Positions 26,654 to 34,905 of a stretch of DNA of 64,000 nt are shown piece by piece. Where the stretch lies: positions 1,989,501 to 2,053,500 of the forward strand of contig NC_010581.1 in NCBI RefSeq assembly GCF_000019845.1, given 5' to 3'. The notes under the pieces are model-generated. The model was not told the origin of the DNA, made no database searches, and saw nothing but the letters and a program-made list of their open reading frames with translations. A program made the position numbers and the translations under genes. The stretch is from Beijerinckia indica subsp. indica ATCC 9039 (GTDB lineage Bacteria; Pseudomonadota; Alphaproteobacteria; Rhizobiales; Beijerinckiaceae). How positions within the stretch are numbered: the first letter of the stretch is position 1; every line of letters begins with the position of its first letter.

Positions 26654-27051
26654 CTCATTTTTTAAAGTATCGAGCCAATCGTCAAAACAAAGCCCGGCTT
26701 CTATCATGCCGCCATGATCAAGGTTACTTGGTTGAAATGAAGCCTTTTTCCTTGGCCGCCCTGCCCTTTAGAAAGAGCTTTTGCTTGACAATGTCATGGG
26801 GCTGCTGTCAAAAAGCCTCATACTCATCGTTATAGCAAAAGGGCTCTTTTGGCCTTTGTGAAAACCGATCGATTTTTTATCAGAACACGGGTCCATTTCG
26901 GGCCAACACTTTAGCGGCATGATCTCACATTTGAGACCGATGACATGCCTTAGGCTTTAAAATTCAATCCATTCCCTCCCGTTTCGGGCGGCGCCTGACC
27001 AAGATCGACCCGCTCATCTCCTCCCGCCTTCGTCCTCGGAAAGGACTTTCT
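26654..27051. other. Intergenic region upstream of the DEAD-box helicase
   Basis: About 400 bases without a gene. It should contain the helicase promoter and a long 5' leader, as is common for cold-inducible RNA helicases, but I could not identify a convincing promoter or a known RNA element in it. Confidence 0.4.
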
Positions 27052-28491
27052 TTGACTGATTTTCGCGGCCTTGGCCTTGCCTCATCCCTTCTCGACACAT
27101 TGGCAAAACAAGGTTTCACCCGACCTACCCCAATCCAGGCACAAGCCATTCCGGCAATCCTGGAGGGCCGCGATCTCATCGGCATTGCTCAGACAGGAAC
27201 CGGCAAGACCGCCGCTTTCGCCCTTCCGATCCTGCACGCGCTCATCACCCATCCGACACCCGCCCCGCGTGGTGGCGCGCGCGTCCTCGTATTGAGCCCG
27301 ACACGGGAGCTTGCAAGTCAGATCGCCGAGACCTTCCGGACACTCGGGCAATCCCATGCCCTTTCTGTCGCCGTTGTTTTCGGTGGCGTATCGCCTGGCG
27401 CTCAGATCAAGGCTTTGCAGCGCGGCCTCGACATTCTTGTCGCGACACCTGGACGGCTCGTAGACCACATCGATTCCGGTGTTGCCCATCTCGGCAAGAC
27501 GGAATTCTTCGTTCTCGATGAAGTTGATCAGATGCTCGATCTCGGCTTCGTCAAGCCGATACGGCGTATCGTTGGAACCCTGCCGGCTAAACGCCAAAGC
27601 CTGTTCTTTTCCGCGACCATGCCTGGAGAAATTCGCAAGCTTGCCACGGATCTATTGAAAGACCCGGTCACGGTTTCCGTGACGCCAGTCGCCAAGACCG
27701 CCGATCGTGTGCGGCAACAAGTTGTGTTCGTGGAGACGCATCGCAAACGTGATATTCTCATCGAATTATTCGGCGACGCGATGATGACGCGCACCATTGT
27801 CTTCACGCGCACCAAGCGCGGCGCCGATAAAGTCACCCAGCATCTCGAAAAGGCTGGCATTCCCGCTTTTGCGATCCACGGCAACAAGAGCCAGAGCCAG
27901 CGTGAACGATCACTCCTCGCCTTCCGCTCTGGCCATGTCCGGGCGCTGGTTGCGACCGATATAGCCGCGCGGGGCATCGATATCGATGGCGTCACTCACG
28001 TCGTCAATTATGAATTGCCGGAAGTTCCCGAAAGCTATGTTCACCGTATTGGCCGCACCGCCCGCGCCGGAGCGGAGGGCATTGCCATTTCCTTATGCGA
28101 CGGAACAGAGCGGGATTATTTGCGCAATATCGAAAAACTCACCCGTCTCAATCTTCCCGTCGAAGACCGCCGCAGCAGCTTGCAAAATGGGGAGATTTCC
28201 CCGGCTGCGCGGCAGCATTCGGATCGCCGCCCAGCCTATGGGGAAACCTGTCGCCAAGATCGCTCCCAAGATCGCTCACTGGACCCTTCCCGAGATCGCC
28301 CATCTGGACGCTTCTCACGGCCGGGAAATCAGGAGCGTAGAGGTGATGGCGACACACGCGCCAACGAACAAAGACCTCAGCGGCAAAACAGGCCAGCGGC
28401 ATCCCTCTCGAAAGGCACGCGGCCTCGGCCTGCTTTCCACCAAAGGCGTCAGCGCTCTGATATCGAGCAATCCCCGGCCGATCAGAGTTAA
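27052..28491 (+). CDS. DEAD-box ATP-dependent RNA helicase (RhlE-like)
   Basis: A 479-residue RNA helicase. The Q motif region is FTRPTPIQAQAIPAILEGRDLIGIAQTGTGKTAAF, with Walker A AQTGTGKT. Motif II reads VLDEVDQMLD, so DEVD replaces DEAD. SAT is in FFSATMPGEIRK, and motif VI is HRIGRTARAG. The last 110 residues are Arg/Gln/Ser-rich and disordered (RQDRSQDRSLDPSRDR), a likely RNA-binding tail. TTG at 27052 is taken as start since GGAAAGGA lies upstream. RhlE-type helicases act in ribosome assembly and mRNA decay, often in the cold. It is monocistronic, with a hairpin after it. Confidence 0.93.
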   Translation: MTDFRGLGLASSLLDTLAKQGFTRPTPIQAQAIPAILEGRDLIGIAQTGTGKTAAFALPILHALITHPTPAPRGGARVLVLSPTRELASQIAETFRTLGQSHALSVAVVFGGVSPGAQIKALQRGLDILVATPGRLVDHIDSGVAHLGKTEFFVLDEVDQMLDLGFVKPIRRIVGTLPAKRQSLFFSATMPGEIRKLATDLLKDPVTVSVTPVAKTADRVRQQVVFVETHRKRDILIELFGDAMMTRTIVFTRTKRGADKVTQHLEKAGIPAFAIHGNKSQSQRERSLLAFRSGHVRALVATDIAARGIDIDGVTHVVNYELPEVPESYVHRIGRTARAGAEGIAISLCDGTERDYLRNIEKLTRLNLPVEDRRSSLQNGEISPAARQHSDRRPAYGETCRQDRSQDRSLDPSRDRPSGRFSRPGNQERRGDGDTRANEQRPQRQNRPAASLSKGTRPRPAFHQRRQRSDIEQSPADQS

Positions 28492-28571
28492 GCGGCAACA
28501 GGCTCAATTCTCAAATGAAGACCATTTTGGGATTGAGGCGTTCGGAGTTACGCGCAGGACTCAAGAACCTC

Positions 28572-28601
28572 AAACCCGAAGGGATAACCCCTTTCGGGTT
28601 T
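28572..28601. terminator. Hairpin between the helicase and SEL1-type genes (bidirectional terminator candidate)
   Basis: AAACCCGAA (28572-28580) pairs with TTCGGGTTT (28593-28601), and additional G-C pairs lie inside. The arms supply a short T run on either strand. It sits in the space between two convergent genes, so it probably ends both transcripts. Confidence 0.7.
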
Positions 28602-28602
28602 G

Positions 28603-29358
28603 TTACCAGCCGCCAAATCTAGGTAACCGCACATTAAGCTTCAAAGAGCGGAAAAACCACTTCAAAGAGCGGAAAAACAACCAAAGCAGGCTACCAGTTG
28701 CTGCGATCAAGACCGCCGTGGCGACCTCTATCTGCACGTCTCTGTACGTTACGCGCGCTGCTATTTCGGGAAAGCGTGCAGCTCCAATCGTGTTAGCCTG
28801 TTTTTTCTCTGTGGTGGTAAGTTCTCGCTCGATCCTTTCACCGACGACCTTTTCATGAGCCCAAAACTCTTCGCAGTTATTGCACATCCCCCAGTAGTCG
28901 CTATAGATCGACCAGGCACCGTGCTTAACTCGCCAAAAAATAACACCTGCCTCGACGGGATCACGGGACGTGCCCGCTCCGTCTAAATACGCTTCGGCCA
29001 AGTCTAATGCCGCATCGTCATCACGGTATGTCGCTACGAGGTCGTTAAGAAGGAGGAAAGCACGTCTTTCGTCACGAGGCACACCTCTGCCATTTCTGAG
29101 GGCTGAGCTGAGATAATACATGCAGTAGTAGTCACCTGGCGCGCTCTTGGATTCGGTTCGCGCGCCTCTTGTGATCGTCACGCACTTCTCAGCAGCGTTG
29201 GTGGCATTTTCAAAGTCTCCTCGACGATCGGCTTCACGAATTGGTTGTTTCAGCGTTTCCGCATCACGCCAGTCTGTCGCCTCAGCTTTGGCCGCAATCG
29301 TAACACCAATATTCAAGGCCGCGAAAAGCGCGATAGATAATCTTGGACTCGCCCTCAT
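28603..29358 (-). CDS. SEL1-repeat-like exported protein with C-terminal membrane segment
   Basis: A 251-residue protein of unknown role. From the ATG at 29358 a signal-like segment is seen (RLSIALFAALNIGVTIAAKAEA). Two SEL1-type helical repeats follow: ALRNGRGVPRDERRAFLLL and AYLDGAGTSRDPVEAGVIFW. Near the C-terminus a hydrophobic segment (VATAVLIAATGSLLWLFF) is followed by a positive tail with a short repeated SLKWFFRSLK motif. It is probably held in the inner membrane with the repeats in the periplasm. A longer frame from 29553 begins with non-signal sequence. SEL1 repeats mediate protein contacts; no partner is evident nearby. Confidence 0.7.
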   Translation of the reverse strand: MRASPRLSIALFAALNIGVTIAAKAEATDWRDAETLKQPIREADRRGDFENATNAAEKCVTITRGARTESKSAPGDYYCMYYLSSALRNGRGVPRDERRAFLLLNDLVATYRDDDAALDLAEAYLDGAGTSRDPVEAGVIFWRVKHGAWSIYSDYWGMCNNCEEFWAHEKVVGERIERELTTTEKKQANTIGAARFPEIAARVTYRDVQIEVATAVLIAATGSLLWLFFRSLKWFFRSLKLNVRLPRFGGW

Positions 29359-29626
29359 TTTATAGCATCGCTTGGGAAGTTGCTGTCCGATGCTGTGCCA
29401 CAATCCTCGACACAGTTGGCTGACTGATGTTGTAGCGGTGCGCCAGACAGCATCGATCATTTCGAGGCGGTGCCGATCATGATCCGATACCGTGAAGAAA
29501 ATTCTGTTGTGCATGCAGCACAATGCCATGCAGAGACCAAAACAAAAAGCCATCTATAGGCTCTTTCGTTTCGGTCAATCCACAAGCGCGCAAGGGCATT
29601 CTTGCTTGATAACCGGCCGTATCAGG

Positions 29627-30382
29627 TCACGCCGCCATGGCCTTGATCGCCTCGAAGGTTTCAGCCATTTCGTCCGGGCTGACATCCATAATCATGGCCG
29701 AAGCGAAAACATCCTTCCCAGCCAGCCATTCGGCTTCGATATCCGGCTGTTTCAAGGCAATTTCCAGGGCTTGATTCAACTCATAGATACCCCATCCGAG
29801 ATCGGCATCGCGGAGCGCCGATTGCAGAGAATTCTGAATGAGGCTGCGCACGGTCAAATGCAGCGAAGAAACGGGTACGGCGATCTCCTCGCCATTCAGC
29901 GCTTCGACGCAGGCTTTCTCGGAGAAGGAAGCATGGCCCCGGCAAGCAAGCGGTCTTTGGGCATAGATCACACAGAGACCCTCTTCGATGAAGGGACAGA
30001 CCACGCCCTGTTCCATGCGGTCCTGTTCCCCCAGCCCATGTGTCGTATCATTGGCTTCATGCAGCCTTTGCAGCAAATCCTGAGTCCAGGTCGCTTTGTC
30101 CTGCGTTTCGCTCAATGCCCGCAGATGCCGGGCTATATGCAGAATTTCCGGCGCGGTGGCAGCCACCCGAATCGTACAACAGCTTGCGCAGCCACCCCGG
30201 CATGCCAAAGCCCCCATGCCTTGCGCACAAGCATCGACGGACAGATCGAAGGTCGTGAAAGCCTTGGGCAGAAGCTTTTCCAGAAAATCATCCTTGTCCC
30301 GTTCAACCATGATCACATCGGCAAAAGTGCCGTTCATGCCCTTAAAAAAGGAGAGAGGATTGGCGACATCGAGAATCGGCAT
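29627..30382 (-). CDS. YkgJ family cysteine-cluster protein
   Basis: A 251-residue protein of the zinc/iron-chelating YkgJ type. The cysteine cluster is CRGGCASCCTIRVAATAPE, followed by CPFIEEGLCVIYAQRPLACRGH and a last cysteine in KACVEAL, the usual order in the family. The end is helical. The metal and biochemical role of this family are not well established. It is on the same strand as alkB, 234 bases downstream, too far for certain co-transcription. Confidence 0.85.
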   Translation of the reverse strand: MPILDVANPLSFFKGMNGTFADVIMVERDKDDFLEKLLPKAFTTFDLSVDACAQGMGALACRGGCASCCTIRVAATAPEILHIARHLRALSETQDKATWTQDLLQRLHEANDTTHGLGEQDRMEQGVVCPFIEEGLCVIYAQRPLACRGHASFSEKACVEALNGEEIAVPVSSLHLTVRSLIQNSLQSALRDADLGWGIYELNQALEIALKQPDIEAEWLAGKDVFASAMIMDVSPDEMAETFEAIKAMAA

Positions 30383-30615
30383 GGTTCACTCCTCTCAAGG
30401 ACCGAGCGGACTCTTCGGTCCGCATGAAAACATGAGTTGCTGACGGGCTTCGTCGCGAAACGGGATCCGCTGTGGCTGAAATGGATTGCGCCGCCATCAG
30501 GCTTCCAAATGCCCGCTCATCAAGGCCAGCATTCTCGTTTCGCCCGTATTCTATATCTATTAATATATAGCACGTCAAGAATTAAAGATTCTATGACATA
30601 CTCAATTCTGTGAAT

Positions 30616-31314
30616 TTAGAGCGCTTTCCGGAATGTGAGATTATACCGCACCCGACCTGTGCTCGGATGCCACCCGTTTTTCAGTGTCAACACGCCGTGG
30701 TGGTTCAGTCGCGAGGCGCCACCCCAAACCACGACATCCGCATGGTCGAGAAAAATTTTACGGACTGGGTCCTTCCGCGTGGCGCCTCCAAATTGGAAAG
30801 TCGCCAACAGCCCAAGCGAGACGGAAACGATCGGCTGCGCAAAATCTCTCTCGTTCTTATCTTGATGCAATGACATGCGGCTGCCGGGTTCATAACGATT
30901 GATGAGGCAGGCATCCGGCTCGAAACCGACGTACCCAGCTCTCTCCGCCGCTGTCACGGCCACGGCTCTGAACAAAGCGGGCATGGCTGGCCATTGGTGA
31001 CCGCTTTCGGGGTCTATGGCCCCATAGCGATAGCCCCGCCGATCGGTGATCCACCCCGTATCGCCACAATTGGTCATGGCGACCGACATGGTGAAACCGC
31101 CCGGCGTCACCATGCGCCGAAAAGGAGCCGCATGGGCTATAGCCCTCACCTCTTCCAAAAGACCCTCTGCTTTGTCAAGGACTTCGGCGCGCAAGAGGAC
31201 GGCCCCGTCCGCGAAGGGCTCGATGATCCGTTGTGTTTCAAAAGGCAGGAGCAAAGACTCGTTTTGCCGCACGATTGAATCAGATGTCCTTTTGGAAGGC
31301 CAATATTCGATCAT
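30616..31314 (-). CDS. alkB: Alpha-ketoglutarate-dependent dioxygenase AlkB
   Basis: A 232-residue Fe(II)/2-oxoglutarate enzyme that removes methyl groups from 1-methyladenine and 3-methylcytosine in DNA. The iron site is LHQDKNE (His-x-Asp) plus the later His in LNHHGV. The 2-oxoglutarate arginine region is GRVRYNLTFRKAL at the C-terminus, as in E. coli AlkB, and INRYEPGSRM precedes the iron site. Length is close to the E. coli protein (216). The ATG at 31314 is preferred over the TTG one codon before. It is not joined to an ada gene. Confidence 0.94.
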   Translation of the reverse strand: MIEYWPSKRTSDSIVRQNESLLLPFETQRIIEPFADGAVLLRAEVLDKAEGLLEEVRAIAHAAPFRRMVTPGGFTMSVAMTNCGDTGWITDRRGYRYGAIDPESGHQWPAMPALFRAVAVTAAERAGYVGFEPDACLINRYEPGSRMSLHQDKNERDFAQPIVSVSLGLLATFQFGGATRKDPVRKIFLDHADVVVWGGASRLNHHGVLTLKNGWHPSTGRVRYNLTFRKAL

Positions 31315-31564
31315 CAAGGATCGCTACAGCACAGGCCAAGCGTTACGCTTGGCACTCATCGTTGGGGATTTTGCAATCAGCGCGTGACAGAAGCAGAAGC
31401 GTTTCAAGCGCATTCTTGATCTATGCGCAAGAGACCGCCAAACAACGAATCGAGGGAGCCAAAAACGACGCTACGCGAGAACAAAACGCGGCAACTTGTC
31501 AGAATAGCCCTCTGAGACGTGTCAGAATGGCAATCCTCTATCACCAATAAACCATTGAATTTAT

Positions 31565-31640
31565 TGGTGAGCGCGATGGGATTCGAACCCATGACCCTCT
31601 GATTAAAAGTCAGATGCTCTACCGACTGAGCTACGCGCTC
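31565..31640 (-). tRNA. tRNA-Lys (anticodon TTT)
   Basis: Read on the minus strand the gene begins GAGCGCGTAGCTCAGTCGG, has the anticodon stem-loop CTGACTTTTAATCAG with anticodon TTT, a T arm GGGTTCGAATCCC, and ends CGCGCTCA followed by an encoded CCA. All four arms fold and the acceptor stem pairs over seven bases (31569-31575 with 31634-31640). It is a stand-alone gene. Confidence 0.97.
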
Positions 31641-31765
31641 CCTTAGGATGCCTCGGGAGTAACCTCATCGTGGCCAGGGGTCAATAGAAGGAGGCGATCA
31701 ATCGCAGGATTTACAGTTTCTTCCTCTTGATCCTCTCGAAAGGCGCGGGTTCTGGCGGTCCGGCC

Positions 31766-32005
31766 TCAGGCCTCAAAATGGGCAATGGCGACGACAATGC
31801 CGAAAACGACACAGGCCAACACTGTCGTCCAAAATATTTTAGACCAAAAATGCAGCGCGACCGGCGCGCCTGGGTCCGTTCCCGGCACAACGTCACCCGT
31901 CTCGTGCTGCGACCGAACGCCAAACGGCAAAACGGCAAAGAGAGCGATAAACCAGATCGTGAAGAAAATCGCGCAAGCCGTTGCGATAGGAAAAGGAAAT
32001 TGCAT
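31766..32005 (-). CDS. DUF1467 family membrane protein
   Basis: A 79-residue protein with two transmembrane helices. The first is TACAIFFTIWFIALFAVLPFGV, carrying the WFIALFAVLPFG signature of DUF1467. The second is WSKIFWTTVLACVVFGIVVA. Between them is HETGDVVPGTDPGAP, also conserved. The ATG at 32005 matches where the family starts. Function is unknown; it is found in most alphaproteobacteria, and here it lies just upstream of tRNA-Lys on the same strand. Confidence 0.88.
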   Translation of the reverse strand: MQFPFPIATACAIFFTIWFIALFAVLPFGVRSQHETGDVVPGTDPGAPVALHFWSKIFWTTVLACVVFGIVVAIAHFEA

Positions 32006-32023
32006 GGTTACTTCACGCCTCAC

Positions 32024-32503
32024 GCTGGAAACCGAACCGGCATCGTGACATCGGCCTCACACAAGCATCATAGGCGAACTTATGGAAAATTCCCATGAGC
32101 CTGCGAGTCCTTTGAATGGTGGACATAACAAGAGGTTGAACACAAAAACTCATCTCCCATGAAAGGAAAACGAATTCCAGAATGTTCCAACAATCTCCTT
32201 CACACCCTGGCCCTGGTCAGGCTGCGCAGGATGCGGAACATCAATGACGCTTAGGCGCCCAGTTCAATCGCAACGGGCCTGACACCTCCCGAAATGACGC
32301 CAAGGAAAACCAATTCCTTTCAAGCGCCTATTGCCCATTCATGTTGCTGATAGAACACAGGAAGAGGAAATCTTTTCTCCCTCCTATGTTGCAGTGCGGA
32401 AAAGATTGCCAAGGCGCTATTATGGCAGGATTATGATAGTCTCTCTTTCCCCTCAGTGGTAAGATTCTTCGCGCATTGCGAAGCCTGATCAGGGATGATC
32501 CAC
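32024..32503. other. Intergenic region with nothing recognised
   Basis: About 480 bases between the divergent DUF1467 and L,D-transpeptidase genes. No coding frame, RNA or strong repeat is visible. It must contain both promoters. Confidence 0.4.
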
Positions 32504-33103
32504 ATGTTTCGTTCGCGCTTGGTCCTTACCAGTGCCGCGCTTCTGTTCGGGATGGCTATCTCGTTTCAGGCGCTGGCCTATGAATATGACCTCAACGGGC
32601 AACCCGTGCCAGATGGTCAAAATTACAGCAATTCGAGGATGGAAGGCCGGCCGCAGGCTGTGGCTCCCGCCCGTGAGACAGTATCCTATTCGACACGTTA
32701 CGCCCCAGGAACGATCGTGGTCTCCACGGACGAGCGCCGGCTTTACTATGTGCTTCCGAATAATCAGGCGATCCGCTACGGAATCGGTGTCGGCCGGCCC
32801 GGCTTCGAATGGCATGGTGTCAAAACGGTCGCGATGAAACGCGAATGGCCATCCTGGACGCCCCCCGCGCAAATGCTGCGCCGCAGACCCGACTTGCCTC
32901 GTTTCATGCCGGGCGGTCCCGATAATCCGCTCGGAGCGCGGGCCCTCTATATCGGCGGTACACTCTACCGCATTCATGGTTCAAACGAACCCGAAACCAT
33001 TGGTCAGGCCGTCTCTTCCGGCTGTATTCGCATGACCAACGAAGATGTGACCGACCTTTACAGCCGGGTCAAAGTCGGCACACGGGTCATCGTTCAACGC
33101 TGA
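32504..33103 (+). CDS. L,D-transpeptidase (YkuD domain)
   Basis: A 199-residue periplasmic enzyme that forms 3-3 crosslinks in peptidoglycan or attaches proteins to it. A signal peptide is seen (LVLTSAALLFGMAISFQALA). The YkuD domain starts at GTIVVSTDERRLYYVLPNNQAIRYGIGVG. The catalytic motif is IHGSNEPETIGQAVSSGCIRM, with the conserved His and the nucleophile Cys in SSGCIRM. AGGGA precedes the ATG at 32504 by 8 bases, so it is preferred to the ATG at 32495. It is single-gene, with a hairpin after it. Confidence 0.94.
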   Translation: MFRSRLVLTSAALLFGMAISFQALAYEYDLNGQPVPDGQNYSNSRMEGRPQAVAPARETVSYSTRYAPGTIVVSTDERRLYYVLPNNQAIRYGIGVGRPGFEWHGVKTVAMKREWPSWTPPAQMLRRRPDLPRFMPGGPDNPLGARALYIGGTLYRIHGSNEPETIGQAVSSGCIRMTNEDVTDLYSRVKVGTRVIVQR

Positions 33104-33123
33104 CTGAAGAGAAGCTTTGAAAA

Positions 33124-33156
33124 CTGTCCAATCGATGCCAATCATCGATTGGACAG
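33124..33156. terminator. Perfect 14-base inverted repeat between convergent genes
   Basis: CTGTCCAATCGATG (33124-33137) and CATCGATTGGACAG (33143-33156) are perfect complements with a 5-base loop. It lies 21 bases after the L,D-transpeptidase stop and 21 bases before the DUF971 stop. It lacks a T run, so it may stabilise the mRNA ends or act as a Rho-assisted terminator for both genes. Confidence 0.65.
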
Positions 33157-33176
33157 CATGGACGAGTCCGTACCCT

Positions 33177-33557
33177 TCAAAGTTGACCAGGACGATCGCG
33201 CGTGAGTCCCTTGCTGGCCAGCTCCGCGATATAAAAATTCCATTTCTCTTCGTGCTGGCTGCCGAGCTCGTAGAGGAAATTCCACGAATAAATGCCCGTG
33301 GAATGCATGTCGTCGAAGGTCAGGCGCACGGCGTAGGTTCCCACTGGCTCAACGCCGATGATGAAACATTTTTCCTTGCCGCCGACCGTGACCCTCTCTT
33401 CCGGGCTGTGGCCTTGTACTTCCGCGCTAGGGCTCATGACGCGAAGATATTCGGCCGAGAGATCATAACTGGCGCCATTTTCGAAGCTGATCGACAAGGT
33501 CTTGCCATTGTCCTTCAGCCGCAATTCGCGCGGCCATTGCCCTTCCTGATCGCTCAT
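33177..33557 (-). CDS. DUF971 family protein
   Basis: A 126-residue protein with the domain found at the N-terminus of gamma-butyrobetaine hydroxylases. WPRELRLKDNGKTLSISFENG, then LSAEYLRVMSPSAEVQGH, and VGTYAVRLTFDDMHSTGIYSWNFLYELG are the family landmarks. Stand-alone members often occur near Fe-S or molybdenum cofactor genes; here it is divergent from moaA, about 115 bases away. The molecular role is not established. Confidence 0.9.
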   Translation of the reverse strand: MSDQEGQWPRELRLKDNGKTLSISFENGASYDLSAEYLRVMSPSAEVQGHSPEERVTVGGKEKCFIIGVEPVGTYAVRLTFDDMHSTGIYSWNFLYELGSQHEEKWNFYIAELASKGLTRDRPGQL

Positions 33558-33671
33558 GCTTGCGCCGTCCTGCCTCGAGTTTCTCGGCCGTGGTTCTTCA
33601 CCACGGAATTCTCTCTACACGTCTTTGTTAAGCCCTTATCCGTCATGCGATATTGGGCTATATGAAAGAGC

Positions 33672-34727
33672 ATGACGCTTATTCTGCCGCAAGACGCAAA
33701 ATCCGAACCAGCCCGTCTGGAAACGGGTTTACCGCCCCTCGTCGATCCCTTCGGCCGCCACATCAGTTATGTGCGCGTCTCCGTGACCGATCGCTGCGAC
33801 ATGCGTTGCACTTATTGCATGGCGGAAGATATGCACTTTCTGCCAAAGGAACAATTACTCACCCTCGAAGAACTCGATCGGCTCTGCTCGGCCTTCATCG
33901 CGCGTGGTGTCAAAACCTTGCGCATCACTGGTGGCGAACCCCTGATCCGGCGTAATATTCTGAGCTTGTTCCGGGCTCTTTCGCGCCATTTGAAATCCGG
34001 TGCCTTGTCGGAATTGACCCTGACCACCAATGGGTCGCAGCTTGCCCGCTATGCCGAGGATCTCGCGGCCTGCGGCATCCGCCGCATTAACGTCTCGCTC
34101 GATACATTGGACGCGGATCGCTATCGTTCCGTGACCCGCTGGGGCGATCATGCCGAGGTTCTGAGGGGGATCGAGGCGGCCCGTGCTGCGGGTCTCAAGA
34201 TCAAAATCAACATGGTTGCTCTGCAAGGCGTCAATGAGCACGAAATCGTCCCCATGCTGGAATGGGCGCATGGCCAGGGCATGGATCTGACCCTGATCGA
34301 AGTCATGCCCATGGGAGTCATCGAGACGGATCGAGCCGACCAATATTTGCCCCTGACTCGTGTGCGGACCGCCCTCGAATCCCGCTTCACCTTGCGCGAT
34401 ATCGCTTACAAGACCGGCGGTCCGGCCCGTTATGTCGAGGTTGGAGAAACCGGGGGACGGCTCGGCTTCATTACTCCTCTGACGCATAATTTCTGCGAGG
34501 GCTGCAATCGCGTCCGCGTCACCTGCACCGGCACGATTTATATGTGCCTCGGCCAGGAAGATGCCGCCGATCTCCGCACGCCTTTACGGGCCGCTGTTTC
34601 CGACGAGCTTTTGCACCAAGCCCTCGACGAAGCCATAGCGCGCAAGCCGAAAGGCCATGACTTCGATATTGATCGACACCATGCCATGCCCGCCGTGTCG
34701 CGCCACATGAGCATGACCGGCGGCTAA
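33672..34727 (+). CDS. moaA: GTP 3',8-cyclase MoaA
   Basis: A 351-residue radical SAM enzyme that starts molybdenum cofactor synthesis by converting GTP to 3',8-cyclo-GTP. The SAM cluster is [12 protein letters not shown] (C42, C46, C49). [14 protein letters not shown] follows. The second, GTP-binding cluster is [14 protein letters not shown] with a further Cys in IYMCLG. The last residues MSMTGG keep the double-glycine tail needed with MoaC/activator function. Length is slightly above the usual 330-340. It is followed by the first copy of the triple-hairpin repeat. Confidence 0.97.
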   Translation: MTLILPQDAKSEPARLETGLPPLVDPFGRHISYVRVSVTDRCDMRCTYCMAEDMHFLPKEQLLTLEELDRLCSAFIARGVKTLRITGGEPLIRRNILSLFRALSRHLKSGALSELTLTTNGSQLARYAEDLAACGIRRINVSLDTLDADRYRSVTRWGDHAEVLRGIEAARAAGLKIKINMVALQGVNEHEIVPMLEWAHGQGMDLTLIEVMPMGVIETDRADQYLPLTRVRTALESRFTLRDIAYKTGGPARYVEVGETGGRLGFITPLTHNFCEGCNRVRVTCTGTIYMCLGQEDAADLRTPLRAAVSDELLHQALDEAIARKPKGHDFDIDRHHAMPAVSRHMSMTGG

Positions 34728-34751
34728 AAAGAAAAGCGCATCCATGTGTCA

Positions 34752-34864
34752 TACCAAAGGTCGTAAAGAAACGACCTTTGGTTCCTTTCTTGAATTTTCG
34801 CTTTTTCAAAGCGAGAGCGAAAATTCAAGAGCAGTCCAACGGTCATCTATTATGACCGTTGGTA
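34752..34864 (+). repeat. Triple-hairpin dispersed repeat, copy 1
   Basis: A 113-base intergenic element nearly identical to 47737-47848. Three hairpins follow one another. Hairpin 1 has arms ACCAAAGGTCGT / ACGACCTTTGGT. Hairpin 2 has 14-base arms CTTGAATTTTCGCT / AGCGAAAATTCAAG. Hairpin 3 has arms CCAACGGTCAT / ATGACCGTTGG. The whole unit begins TACCAA and ends TTGGTA, so its ends are inverted. Within hairpin 2 a rival short stem TCGCTTT / AAAGCGA is possible. It lies between the convergent ends of moaA and the Mrp-type gene. It has no coding capacity; it may be a MITE or REP-like element. Confidence 0.85.
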
Positions 34865-34905
34865 CCATGACTGCGCTTCAAAGGTTTGGAAATCGATCGC
34901 TTCTC

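Noticed and set aside
28095..28858. Plus-strand frames continuing past the DEAD-box helicase end
   Set aside because: Alternative frames of the low-complexity helicase tail and the opposite strand of the SEL1-type gene.
29492..30427. Open frame of 311 codons on the plus strand
   Set aside because: Mostly antisense to the YkgJ-type gene, whose cysteine cluster is convincing.
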